Source: Peribolospora baueri
Taxonomy: Eukaryota; Basidiomycota; Peribolosporomycetes; Peribolosporales; Peribolosporaceae
NCBI GenBank assembly: GCA_029717555.1
Contig: JAMDHS010000014.1
Coordinates: 124,001-188,000 of the forward strand
Direction of reading: 5' to 3'
DNA: 64,000 nt
A program made the position numbers and the translations under genes. Numbering within the stretch: position 1 is the first letter of the stretch; each line of letters starts with the position of its first letter. Positions 10,157 to 21,707 of this stretch are shown here, one piece after another. A model generated the notes under the pieces. It saw nothing but the letters and a program-made list of their open reading frames with translations, was not told the DNA's origin and made no database searches.

Positions 10157-12319
10157 AATGGGGTCGCTGCCGTGCTCGTCCAGCGAAGGCTTGGAAAAGA
10201 GGAGATGGAGTGGTCTATCTATGCAGGCTCACGTCCAGAGCGAGAGCAGAGCCACTCGACGGGTCCGGCCTGTCGAAGTACGCGTCGGGCGGGCGGCCAA
10301 TGGTGCGCTCCAACTGCGCGTCGATGAGAGGAGGGACGAGGGTGAAGACGGAGAGGGAGAGGGGAAGGGCGGAAAAGACGAAAAGGGACTCGCTCGGGCG
10401 AATGGATTGGACCTGTCGTTTGTCCGACCGAGGCACAAGGATGAGAAGGGGTGGGAGAAGGATTGTGGAAGGCGTATGCGGGTCGCGACGAGGCTGTCGA
10501 AGCCTGTGCGAGAAAAGGGGGAGGCGGAGGGCGGGTGGAGCGGAAAGACGGATGTCGCGGCGTCGGTGGCGGTGCGGGTGGGTGTATTAGGACGGGGTGG
10601 AGGTGGTGGTGGTGGTGACAATGGCGCCGGTGGTGATGGCGATGGGGGATGAATGAATGCGGTCGGGATCGGTGACCGGCGCGGCGGAGAGAGAGGAGGA
10701 AAGAAATAAAGGAAAGCCGTGCGCTCATTTTCTTTCTTCCTTTGCCGTCCACCTCCATCGACGGCCGCGCCGTGATTTGATGACTTGGCACAGCCAGCCA
10801 GTCAAGTCCAGGTCGGCCCCCAATTCACGCCCGCCTTCGCCCTCGTCTGTCCATAGCAAATCTCGGATCCTCCTCGGATCGCACTCTCCGTTGCCCTCCT
10901 CGCCGTCGCCATCGTCCTTTTTTTTACGGGCCCGCAAGCGCTTGCCACATGCATCGTTATCCCGACCAACCCAACCTCGCTCGTCCAACGCCGATGGCGG
11001 CCGCCGCCGATCCCTTTAGCCGGAGGCGCCGCGAATTGCGCCGCTCCTTCACTTGCTTCCGGCTTGCCCTCAATGTCGTGTGACGACCGTCGAGTGGACA
11101 GACAAGACATCACGGACAGACAGACAAAGGACAGCCAAGACACAGATGACTGTCACCCTGGCAATGATTCCGCCGCGGACTGTTTCGCTACCACCATCCG
11201 CCGTCCTCTTCGAACCTCCTCAAACCCACTCTTTACACATCATCCCTTCTGCACGTGGACGTGGCGGCCCCGCCAAACATGGCGACCGGCGGCGACCGGC
11301 CGACAAGCTCATCTCGTTCCACATGTTTCGCGCTCTCATCGACGTCAGATTCCCGCCCACCCGCCGGCTCATTGAAACCCTCCAATCAGGGAAGGCAAGG
11401 CAGACACGCATCGCACCCGAGGACGACAATATGCGATCGAGCTAGCGAAGAAAGGATCCCTCCCCGTAATAACTGTACATACCGTACCCATCCGGCATGC
11501 GCAGAGTGCGTATGCCAGTTTGTCTTTTCAAACGCAACGCCTACATATATGAATTTGCATCGGTCGTAACCGCTCGACAGCACATGGTCGTCGTCGGCCG
11601 TGGGCGAATGGATAAATGGATGGAAGGGCAGGCGATCGTCGTGCGGACAATGTCGAGCTTGGTTCGCTTCGATGTGCCTATTTGAATTCGCCCCTTGCTT
11701 TGCTGGACGTGAACGCTGCGAGAACCAAAGGTGGTGGAGACATACGGGGCTCTATGACTTCATTCATTCCACGGCCTGGGACCGACGGTGCAAAGAGAAC
11801 GCGAGCCGGCGGCGCACGGTGCTCGTTGCGGTGCTGCTTCCACTGGTGCTGCTGCTGCTCTCCGTGCTCGACGCCAGCTCGCTCTTCACAGCGTCGGTGC
11901 ATCGATGGCCTTCGATGCGACTTCCTTCCGCCAACATCGCCTCTCTAGGCCGTATACAAAACGCCGGTGCCCCAAAAACGATATGAGCTCGATGCGCAGT
12001 CGCCGCAGTCGCCGCAGTCGCCGCAGCAGATTGGCCTCTGCTGCTGAGGCCGTGCATGTTCCATTTTGTCACGTGGCGATCACGTGGCGCGTTTCACGTG
12101 CAGGAGGTCGCAAGCGTCGCCCGATGATCGTGGCCGGCAAGGCGTAGAAACGAGACGAGACGACGATACGAGACGAGACGATACGATACGAGACTGGACG
12201 TCTCGCCGCCTTCTGCTATTCCTTGAACGACCCGCTCAAGGTGAACGGCGCTTCCGCCGCGCGATAGGCACCTTTTCGTTCCTACTCACCCGCACACCGA
12301 CAGCCCGGCGCCAGCCACC
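10157..12319. other. Long divergent intergenic region with possible 5' exons
   Basis: 2.2 kb between the divergent DUF221 and Snx4 genes. On the minus strand, 10157-10189 and 10233-10313 read in frame with the channel across a GTGAGC...CCAAG intron, and the second of these opens after a long pyrimidine tract ending GCGCAG; they are either 5' exons or 5' UTR. The rest, 10.7-12.3 kb, has no convincing gene. It contains a 9-nt CGCAGTCGC repeat near 12000-12030 and a CGAGA/CGATA repeat near 12150-12200. Confidence 0.5.
12070..12100. promoter_or_regulatory. Triple CACGTG cluster
   Basis: Three perfect CACGTG palindromes at 12070, 12081 and 12095, about 220-250 bp before the Snx4 ATG. CACGTG is bound by bHLH factors (Cbf1, Pho4 and relatives) in fungi; the actual factor here is unknown. 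Confidence 0.6.
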
Positions 12320-14699
12320 ATGGAGGACGACGCAGAAGCTTTCTCCTCAATCACCTGGGACGACCATACCAGCGGACCGGCCGGTCCCGCCGTTGTCGAC
12401 GTCTCCTCCCTCTCCTCCTCCCCACCGTCTTTCGGAGGCGTATCCTCCAATATGCACCGCCGCTCCGAATCTTCCGCCTCGGCTGGAACCGCTACCGGCG
12501 CTGGTGCCGCTGTCCGACCGAGCTACGACAACGACGGTGCGCCTACCAACCCGCACGCGCCTAGGTGGGACGGCTTCTTGGTCTTCCAAGTCGGAGATCC
12601 GGTCAAAGAGCTCGAAGGGCAGAAGGAGGCCTTTATCAGTTATGGCATTCAGTCTAGGGTGCGTGTCGTCTGTCGCCCCCCGAGTCTTGCTGCCCTGCCC
12701 GCGCGAGCGGACGGTGGGGTGGGCTGCTTCCATGCGTCCCTTGTCTCGCCTGGTTTGCTTTCCTGAACCTCACCCTGACGCTAGAGTCTCTCCCTTCTCA
12801 TCTTCTTTGTCGTTATCCCCCTTGTCACTCACACCCACGATCAGACAAACCTGCCCCACTTCCTAGCCGGCCAACCGCCGGGCACGGTGCGGACGGTGTC
12901 TGTGCGACGACGCTTCCAGGACTTTGTCTTCCTTCACGACACCCTCTCCAGGGATTTCCCAGCTTGCGTCGTACCACCTTTGCCTGGAAAGCATAGGATG
13001 GGTGAGTGGCCTTGATGGACGCGTCCTCACCGCACTACACCTCACCATCCGTCCTTCCATTGTTCTTCGTCTAAACCAGAGTACATCACCGGAGACCGCT
13101 TCAGTCCCGAATTCCTGGAGCGGCGAACAGCCGAGTGAGTCTGACCTGACTGACCGGCACTCGATAGAGCCCGCATCCCTGACATGCTCTTTGGCCAACC
13201 ACATCCGAAACACAGCCTCCAACGCTTCCTCGACCGGCTCGCCCGACATCCGACCCTGCAGAGGACGCCGCTGCTTAGGGCGTTCCTCGAATCGTCAGAA
13301 TGGGTAAGGCGCTTTCAGTCGCTCAGCTTGCCCTTTTTCGACTGATAGAATTGACGGGGTTGCGTGCCGTTCTTGCAGAACGTCGAAATGCACACGCACG
13401 CTTCGGCCGCCTCCTCAGCGGCGTCAGCAACCGACGGCGGAGCGGGCGTAAACGGCAGCGGTGGCGGTGGCGGTCTTCTGGACAACTTGTCGGACACTTT
13501 GCTCAACGCCTTTTCCAAACTTCGCAAGCCGGATGAACGCTTTATGGAGATGAGGGAGGGGTTGGACAAATTTGAGGACGCCCTTGGCGGGGTTGACAGA
13601 GTGGCTGCAAGGGCGAGGGCCAGACAGGCAGGTAAGTGGAGGATAGGACCTTCAGAGGACCAGGCGACTGATGGCTCTCTTGGTCCTTGGCCCCGTTGTT
13701 CGGTTGCTCAAACAGACCTTGCCCTCGATTACGAGGACCTGGGCACCGCTGTAGAAGGTCTCGCCTACCTCGAGAGCGGCATCACCGAACCGTTGAATCG
13801 CTTTGCTGCCACGCTGCTAGAGCAGTCTAGGTTGACGAGGCTCTCGGTGAGCATCCATCTGCACTGGAGGACGCGTCGACGCGGACGCGATTTTATCCTC
13901 CATCTCATTCCCTCCTTTTTCCGCCCCTCGACCGCCAGGCGTCCCACACCCACGACTCATTCGTCCAACACCTCCACTCCCTTCTCTCCTACGCCTCGGC
14001 CCACCGGACGACGATCAAGCTGCGCGACCAGAAGCAGCTCGACTTTGAAGAGCTCACCGACTATCTCTCCAACGTCGTCTCCGAGCGCGACCGGCTCGGA
14101 TCGCTCGGCAGAGGTGGCGGTCATGGCGCCGTCAGTGGTGGCGGGCTCACGGGGTACTTGAAGGACCGGGTGGACGCTTTGAGGGGCGTGGACGAGGAAA
14201 GGGCGAGGGTGCAGAGGATGGGACGGTTGGATGGGAGGATCAAGGAGGTGAGCCGGCCAAGTCCACAGTTCGTCTTACCGCCCTCCTTCCTTCCATGTCC
14301 CTTCCCTTACCTCATCACACCCACGCATCGCATCGCATCACATCACAGCTCCAGGAAGCCGTGTCCTCCTCACACGACACTTCACTAGCCTTCTCCGACG
14401 AGGTGATGCGCGAACACGCCATTTTCGACGTTGCCAAACGCGCCGAGATGAAGGACATGCTGGCAAGATTTGCCGACGGGCATATCGAGATGTATCGCAG
14501 GGTGAGTTAACTCAGCCGCCGAGCCGAGTTGCCCAATCGATCATCGATCGGTGCAAGGCGACTCCGAGTGCCAATCGATCTTCGGTGCAAGGCGACTAGA
14601 CTGACGGCCGCCGCCCGTCCTGGTTTGATGATTCTTCAGTCAATGGAGGCGTGGGAACGGCTCATCCCCCTGACCGAGCGCGGCATCTCCACCGACTGA
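12320..14699 (+). CDS. SNX4: Sorting nexin 4 (Snx4/Atg24)
   Basis: PX-BAR sorting nexin that binds PtdIns3P on endosomes and recycles cargo to the Golgi; also used in selective autophagy. Exons: 12320-12658, 12845-13001, 13080-13134, 13168-13303, 13379-13631, 13716-13846, 13939-14247, 14349-14501, 14640-14699; 530 residues. After an 80-residue disordered Ser/Ala lead comes the PX domain, with the PtdIns3P-site motif RRRFQDFVFLHDTL, then PPLPGKHRMEYI and GDRFSPEFLERR typical of Snx4. The C-terminal half is the coiled-coil BAR region, ending at LIPLTERGISTD. The third intron (13135-13167) is only 33 nt. The last intron contains a partly duplicated segment. Start ATG follows CACC. Confidence 0.93.
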
Positions 14700-15385
14700 A
14701 CCTGAGGTCGCTTCCGTCTCCGTCCGGCCGGCCGGCGGCCGGCGGATCACAGCCCGCTTTCGTCCCTCCGCCTTCCCTCCCTCTGCGCACACTCTTGTCT
14801 CCCTCCCTCCCTTCTCAGACCAATACCCATCCATGCTCTCTCTCCGCCTTCCTTTCCATCGCCACCATCGTGTATAAAGGCCACTATCGACATCCTTGGC
14901 CCGACTGTGTAGGGTATACAGGCGCAGCGCATGCGCCACCTCTCCCATGTCTCATGCGGCAAAAATGTCACTTGCATTCAACTGCGTTCGTCTGCACCCC
15001 CTCCCCTGGTAAGGAGAGAGCACTTTTACACAAAAAAGAAAAGTTGGTCGTATCGATTGATGGCCGCTTCCCGGCCGTCTTACCTGCCGGCCGGCCGAGC
15101 CATAGATAGATAAACAGGTAGGTAGGTAGACAGCTGGGACGGAAAGATGAGGGAGGTAAGAGGATGGCCTGGCCAGCTCATGAACACAGCTTAAAAAAGG
15201 AGCATCCCCGTTCTCTCCATCGTGCGTCCTCCGGCCGCGTGATGTTGTATTCCAGCGTTGGACAGACGCCCTTACATATTACGTATGCGCACAAGTGCCC
15301 GTGTTGGATTCGTTCGATCACGGCTTGCGTGCCACGGTGCAGACGGACGGGTCCTACAGGGCAGAGGAGCGAGCAGAAGAGAGGG
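14700..15385. other. Convergent 3' intergenic region
   Basis: Between the stops of Snx4 (+) and tubulin cofactor E (-). Contains a GGTA run near 15117-15130 and no gene I can support. Confidence 0.4.
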
Positions 15386-18334
15386 TCAAGAGGGCTTGAC
15401 GACGAGGACGTCGTCTCCGGACTGCAGATCGTACCACCCCACTTCCCTCGATGGATCGTCCATCTCCAGCACGATCATTTCCGACCGTCGTCCCTCTTCC
15501 TCTTCCTCCTCCTCCTCCCCATCTGAACCTCTCTCATCGTCCTCCTGCCGGTCTCCTGCGCTCAGCACAGCCCAAACGGTACCCAACTCCTTCTGTGGTA
15601 CTTTGAGCGCCTTGGACAGCTTGAGTCGCAAGAGGCGGACGGGCATGGTGGGCAGGACGCGCATTTGGACGCGGGGTGACGTAATGGCGGGTGGGATGTA
15701 GGGCGGACGCGGGAGAGGGGGGGAGCTTGTAAAGTGTATCGTAAGGTCTATGCGAGACAGTGTACGGAAGTGGACGAGCACGCGGGGGGAAGGGGGGAGG
15801 ATGGTTAGACGAGACGAAACGGGCACCGTGGACGAACGCAGATGGTGTTCAGAAGAAGGCGACCCACCTATCAATCGATCTTTCAACACCGCCTTCCTCC
15901 CCGAGCCTCTGCCCTTCCCGCCCACCGACTGCACATCGGTCGAAACGCCGTAAAGTTCGCAAAGCTCCCTCCACCGCGGATGTCTTCTCCGCATCTCCGT
16001 TTCCGCCGCTTCACGGCTCATCGTTGCCGAGCCTTCCGAGGTGGAAGAAGAGAGGAAGGAAGACAACTCGGCGGCGATGCGCGAGAGGTAGAAGAGCTCG
16101 GCGTCTTTGCGCTCGTAAGGGTTGATCTGTCGATTTCAAAGCCGAAGCGTCCCACGCGAGAGACGTATAAGGGAGAACAAGGGCATGACCAAAAACGTTG
16201 CGTAAGAATGAGAGCGTCCCTGCATGAAACGGGACTGCTTCCACACACCTGGCTACCGTTCAGCGTCTTCAATGAGCCTGTGCGTGCGATGAGAAGCGGC
16301 TTGAGGTCCTTGTACGGCATCGCTGTGAGCGAGGGATTGAAGAAGGGGAGAGATGGTCAGTCAAAGGCCCAGGCGAGAAGTATTGGCAGATGAGAGGAAT
16401 GGCCCCTAGAAGGTTGATGGGAATTGTATGCTCACCGTCCACGAGACATCTCTTCTCCTTCTGTGTCTTTTCTTCGACGCCACTCCCGTCCTCCTCCTCC
16501 GGTCGATTGGAAACGCTTTCGCCGAGAGAAAGAGACTCCAGTCCAGTGCCACTGCGCGTCCACAGCCTTAAATGGTCAATATCGCTCCATGAGGAAATGG
16601 GATTGCCCGTCAGGCCGAGATGCGTCAGGGCGGGAAATATTGACGAGGGTTGCGGAGGAGAAGGCGGGAGAGGATGGGAAGCGACGGCTGGGGAGGATGA
16701 AGAGGAGGGAGGAGCCGGGATGCGATTGATCTTGTTGGAGGTGAGGATGAGGCGTTCGAGGCTGGACGAGGCGGAAAGAATAGAATAAGTGGATAAATTA
16801 AACGGACGCAAGGCCATCGGTGCTCCCCACGAGGACACTCGTCGGACGACGAAAAAGGGAAAACGCACCTGGGCAAACCACCAAGACCATCTGCGACCTC
16901 CTGCCAATCCTCGATGTGGTTGCCCTCGAGATTCAGGACTCTCAACTTGGGGAAAAGTTCTACGTCCACGTCTCCATTGATCTGCCCTCCCTCGTCCTCG
17001 CCACCTCGGACTCGCGGCACTTTCTTTTCCGTCTCCTGGCGCAAGTCTTCCATTCGTCTCTGGTCCAGGGAAAGCGCCGGAAATCGACGTAGCACGCGAA
17101 TCCCGTTACAACCGAGTTGAAGGACTTGGAGGCGGGGCATGAAAGGGGAGAGCCGACACACTTCATCCCAGGAGAGGAGGCAAGAGTCGAGTCGGACGTC
17201 GAGCAAGTTGAGGAAAGCGGTGTGAAGCGGGGAAGGAGACGTGAGCAACGTTTGTGTGGGTGCTTCTGACGGGAAAGATGGTGATGGAGGCAATGATAAC
17301 GACGAGGATGACAAGGGACGAAAGCGATTGAAGCTGTACCAAGGAAGGGCGGGGAAGAATGAATTAGGAGGGAACCGTCGATGGTTCAAAGGGAGTGGCT
17401 CGAAGACTGTCTCCAGAGTCAAGTGCTAAAGAGCAGACAGCGACCAAAGGTAAAAAGTCGTCTCGCGACTCACTGCAAAACGAGCGTCTCTAGCCGCGGC
17501 AGTTCTCGAGCGATGAGAGCGACCTCGTCCCAGGACGGCAAAAGAGAGCGAGAGAGGTCCAAATACGTGACGTCTGAGCAAATAGAAGAAACGCAAGGAA
17601 TGGCGAGGAGAAGCTTAGTTCGCCTCCAGAAGCGCCTCTACAAGCAGTAGACGGGCTGAAAAGAAGCCTCGGACGCGTCTGCCAACTCACTCGGACAGGT
17701 CGCCTTTATATCCCCCTTCTCCTGCCCTTCTGCAAACGCGGTAGCTACTTCGTTGCCTACGTCACCCGGAGCTTTCCACCCTCCCAAGCCCACCTCCCTT
17801 AGAAGCTCCAGCCTCTTCACCCTGCTCACCACGCCGTCCAGACGGGGCATTTCGATCTCGATGTCCGCGAGATTCGTCCGGCCGTACCCGCCTGGGGGAG
17901 GCGTGAGAAGCGAGTCCGGGCCGACTGCGGAAGAGGAAGAGGAAGGGGCGTACTTGGAGGTGAGTGCGGCAAGGAAGGAAGCGCCATAGGATATGTGCGA
18001 GGCCATGGGACGGATAAAGGAGCCCGAGTTGGGGAACCTGAGCGGGCGGCGAGCGTGAGTCAAGACCAAGCAGCACGTCAACGAAACATGCAAAACATGA
18101 ACAGGGAAAAGTCGGGAGCAGAGATGAACCGGTTGCTCACCTGCACTCGAAATATCGCTTGCCATCATGTACGCCGTCGTGCTTGCCCCTCGCGGGATCG
18201 TCCCAATCGACACCGAGCCAGACGCCGCGGGTGGGCGGCACCTGCCCCACGTAGCGCACCGTGGCGCGGTGGGAGGAGAAGGAGAGCCGGTCTCCGACCC
18301 TGGGGAGGTGCGGCGAAGTGGTGGGGGCGGACAT
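15386..18334 (-). CDS. Tubulin-specific chaperone E (TBCE/Pac2)
   Basis: Tubulin-folding cofactor E binds alpha-tubulin and, with cofactors C and D, helps form the tubulin heterodimer. Exons (high to low): 18141-18334, 17691-18037, 17474-17573, 16869-17333, 16436-16761, 16249-16322, 15868-16126, 15386-15747; phase is kept, 708 residues. The order of domains is diagnostic: an N-terminal CAP-Gly domain (VGQVPPTRGVWLGVDWDD, then GKHDGVHDGKRYFEC), a leucine-rich repeat array in the middle (for example LETLVLHFNRF, LRVLNLEGNHIEDW, LERLILTSNKI), and a C-terminal ubiquitin-like domain ending GDDVLVVKPS. An acidic Glu run interrupts the last domain. I chose the ATG at 18334 because the upstream in-frame codon is GTG. 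Divergent from Ies4. Confidence 0.93.
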
Positions 18335-18637
18335 GTTCGAGGGTCCTTCTCCCACTCGCGCTCTATCTATTATCTGTCCATCTACTTATCCATCCATCCG
18401 TAGTACGACACACTGGCCTACGGCACGACCACGACCAACTGCTCATCACGTGATACTCTATCGCATAATCCCGTGTACCGGTCCTGATATCACATCACGT
18501 GACGCGACATCCCGTACGAACCTCCGTGCGTTGCTCTTCTCCTTGTCCGTTCCTCCCTTCGATCAGATCAGGTCGGCCGTCGGAGGCAAGACAGCAGATC
18601 CGGCGAGGGGCGGGAAGCAAAAAAGGAAACAGCAAGC
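18335..18637. promoter_or_regulatory. Shared divergent promoter with two TCACGTGA sites
   Basis: The 303-bp gap between the TBCE and Ies4 start codons holds two TCACGTGA palindromes (18446-18453 and 18495-18502), placed centrally so that either gene could use them. No TATA box seen. Confidence 0.6.
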
Positions 18638-20942
18638 ATGTCACGTTCGCCGTCGGATAGAGAAGCAGAAGCAGAAGCAGAGGCAAAGGCCGGCGTCGAT
18701 TACACCGACTCGTCTGCCTCCGCCTCTCCTCGCCCGTCATCGCCCTCGTCCTCGCGTTCGCCCTCACCTTCGCTGCGCCGCCTTCGACGCTCGCCCTCGT
18801 CACCGTCCGCGCCGATGACGACGCAATCGCACGCCCGTCCACCTCACCTCTCAGTCACCCATCCCTCCTCTTCCCACTTCACTCCCTCGACATCGTCCCC
18901 GCCTCCCTCCTCCCCCATTGGCACTTCGCAAATGTCCTCCCCTTCCCACCTGTCGCCCGACCATCCGCCCGCCGCCCCCGGGGGGCACTTCAAAGTCAAG
19001 CTTCGCCTCCAGCCAGATCATGGAAGCTCTCGCTCGTCTGCTCCTGCGAGCGTGTCCTACGCTTCGTCAGACGTCGACATGGCTTCCCTGGACGGGGATG
19101 GCGGCGAGGACAAGGTCGACGAGGACGAAGAGGAGGAGGAGGACTACGACGAGGATGACGACCGAGAAGGTGAAGTTGAAGGGCAAGGCGACGAAGACGA
19201 AGAGGAAGAGGAAGGACAAGATGAGGGGCGGCAGCGGGGACGGGGCGATGAGGAGGAAGATTCGGACGTGCACCACGGCGTCGACGACGAGGAAGAGGAC
19301 GAGTTGATGGACCTCGATGGCTCCGCGCTTCGCCCGACTTCCATGTCTTCGCCTTCCGCGTCTCATCGCTTCGACGACGCGGACGCCGGTTCGCACGAGG
19401 AAAGCCCCGCTTCCAAAGCTGGGACCGCCGCTTCCGTCCCAGGCTCTTCCAGCACGAGAGGGCGGAAGCGAGGCTCATCCACGACGGCTGCGGGGAGCGG
19501 GAAGGGCCGAGGAGCTGGAGCGGCGACGCGTGGTGGCGCAGGCGCGGCTGGCAAAGGGGGAGGCGGGCCGTCGAGCGGGCAGAGTACGAGCGGGAAGACG
19601 ATCCGGCTCGTGTATGGCTCGGGAGCGGGGGCGGGCGGAGCAGGTGCACCGGACGATGCCAGCACCGGTCGCGGCGGGGATAGCGGCGAGGCCACGTCAA
19701 CGACTGGCGACGGACAGCAGCCGCCGGCGAAAAAGAGAAAGTATAAGAAGGGCGTGCCGGGGCCTGGGAGGGGATGGAGGAAGGGACTGACCAAGTGAGC
19801 AGCGTATTAGTGCATTCGAATGGCTATGGCGATGGCCACGGCTGTCGTCCTGGCACGCCCGTGTCGGCCTGTCGCGACCAGGATCCTTTTGTCCTAAGCT
19901 GACTGTTTTCTCTGCCCCCCGTCTTATGTGTGTGCGTCTCTTTTTCTCTGCTTCGCAGGGGAATGAAACCTGTCTGGCCGTCCGTCCATAGTGGCACGGT
20001 GGAGAACAGCAGTGCGTGTTCGGGCGAGATGAACGATCTCCTCCCGCCTTGCCCGCGCTTTCAAGCGCCCGCGTGCTGACGTTCCATTGGTATCGTTTTC
20101 TGTTTTTCTCTTCCTCCTTCCTCCCTACAGGCACGCCCTCCTCGTTCGCCAATACTCCACCGCGCTTCGCTCCTGGCGGCAGTATCTCCTCTGCCGCAGG
20201 CTCGGGCCTCCCCTCGGGCCTGTCGGCGGAGCGAAAAGGAAGCGGCGGGGGGCCGTTGACACCGCCCGCGTGGGCGGCGGAAGGGGGTCGGAGCTCGCTG
20301 CTGGACTCGGCACACTCCAAGGCGTCCCCAGGTCCTAGCAGCCACGGGACGCCCACCCATCGCCAATCCCACCACAAGGAACCCAAGCGGCCGGTGTACC
20401 GCCACCCGCCCGTGCGAACCGCGCCGCTGCCCACCTTCCCGCTCCTCAAAGTCCCCACCGGCTTTCCGACGGTGCCGGCGTTGGACATTCAAGGCGTCAA
20501 GGACAAGCCGGTGCGCAAGTGGACGAAGGAACGGAGGGAGATTCTAAACCTCGGTGGGAGGGTGTGGGGTCTGCCGACGTGGTTCGGAGGACCAGATGTG
20601 GAGGGGGGTTGGAACAGTGTGCAGAAGAGGGAGGAGGAGGAGAGGGAGCGGGAGAGGGAGAGGGAGGAGAAAGCGGAAAGGAAGGCGGCGAGGGCAGCCG
20701 GTCGGGCGGCCAACCTGGCCGCTGCGGGTGCTGGTGGGGGCGGCAGCGGGAACAAGGAAACGAACGACGGTGGCGGAGAGGACGAAGGCGGCGGCGGCGG
20801 GGACAATGCGGTCGCCGATGGCGTCGAAGCGGGCGACGGTGGTGGAGGAGAAGAGCGGGCAGAGGAGAAGGGAGGCGTTGACGGGGATGGGGGTACGGCG
20901 ACGGCCAGTGCGACGGGCACGCCAGCTGGTGACGGCGATTGA
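18638..20942 (+). CDS. IES4: INO80 complex subunit Ies4-like protein
   Basis: Probable Ies4 subunit of the INO80 chromatin remodeller in the nucleus. Exons are 18638-19794, 19959-20011 and 20131-20942, giving 673 residues; the middle 53-nt exon keeps phase on both sides. Three short blocks match the Ies4 family in order: FKVKLRLQ (family LVTLKLP-like strand), KKRKYKKGVPGPGRGWRKGL (family KKGPKPG-like), and VRKWTKERREILNLGGRVWG followed by LPTWF (family CRKWEKKGFQLKSFTGVVWEIP-like). Between them lie long disordered Ser/Pro, acidic and Gly-rich stretches, and the C-terminus is a charged Arg/Glu coil then a Gly/Asp tail. Much longer than ascomycete Ies4, mostly through low-complexity inserts. 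Family match is from memory of the profile. Confidence 0.72.
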
Positions 20943-21707
20943 AGACGGCACGGCTCCCGGCTCCGGAGGACAGAGCGGGAAGCGCGGGCGATTTTCTCGA
21001 GGCGCGCCTCTGTGCCGGGTCATGCTTGGGCAATGTACGAGGCAGTAGAGAAGCAGCGGACTTGGTGGACGCGGAGGAGGAGCGCTCGTCGATCTACTTT
21101 CGCAACGACGTCAGAGCGTTCATCGCCCTGCCGTAGCACGCACGCATACTGTATCGAACCGTTGAGGGGGGGGGGGGAGAACGGAACTCTTGGGGGCCTG
21201 TCCTGTGAGCGCGGCGGCTCTTGTATGGAGGGACGGTGACCTAGGCCAAGGAACGACGTGTACAGACAATGTGCTGGATGAAGAGTAGCTGGCGGCAGCT
21301 ACTAAACGCGCAGGTGGGATTACCATCACGATGCAAAATACAGGTCAAGGTGATCACTAGCAGGTCGACAACCCAGATATGGAGCGGCTCAGCCAGCGGC
21401 CATGCCAGGCCAGGGGTCGATACGGCTTGCAGCTGCCCTTAGGCGACGAGGGCCGCGGGATCTCGCTCGGCAGTTCGTCGTTGACTTGACCGACGTCTCC
21501 CTAAGAGACGGCTCGGAAGACGACGGCGCGCAGAGGCCTTGCTGCGGTACAGCGATCTCGCCGGGCTGCTGCGGCTCACCGCCGGGGATGCGGGCGTGGG
21601 GCGAGTAAGAAGGGAGACAACGACTAGAAGAAGAAGAAGAAGAAGAAGAAAGGACGAGAAGAGTCCGGCCGACGCCCTTCATCCTTCTCGTTCCTCCGCT
21701 CACCACC
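20943..21707. other. Intergenic region
   Basis: Tandem gap between Ies4 and the acetyltransferase. Holds an 11-nt poly(G) near 21167 and an AGA/AAG repeat near 21627-21650; no gene seen. Confidence 0.4.

Noticed and set aside
12066-12866. 266-codon + strand open frame overlapping Snx4
   Set aside because: Out of frame with the PX-domain exons and rich in Arg/Pro shadow sequence.
14531-14598. Duplicated AATCGATC...GGTGCAAGGCGAC segment as a regulatory or mobile element
   Set aside because: Only two short imperfect copies inside the last Snx4 intron; simple local duplication is enough.
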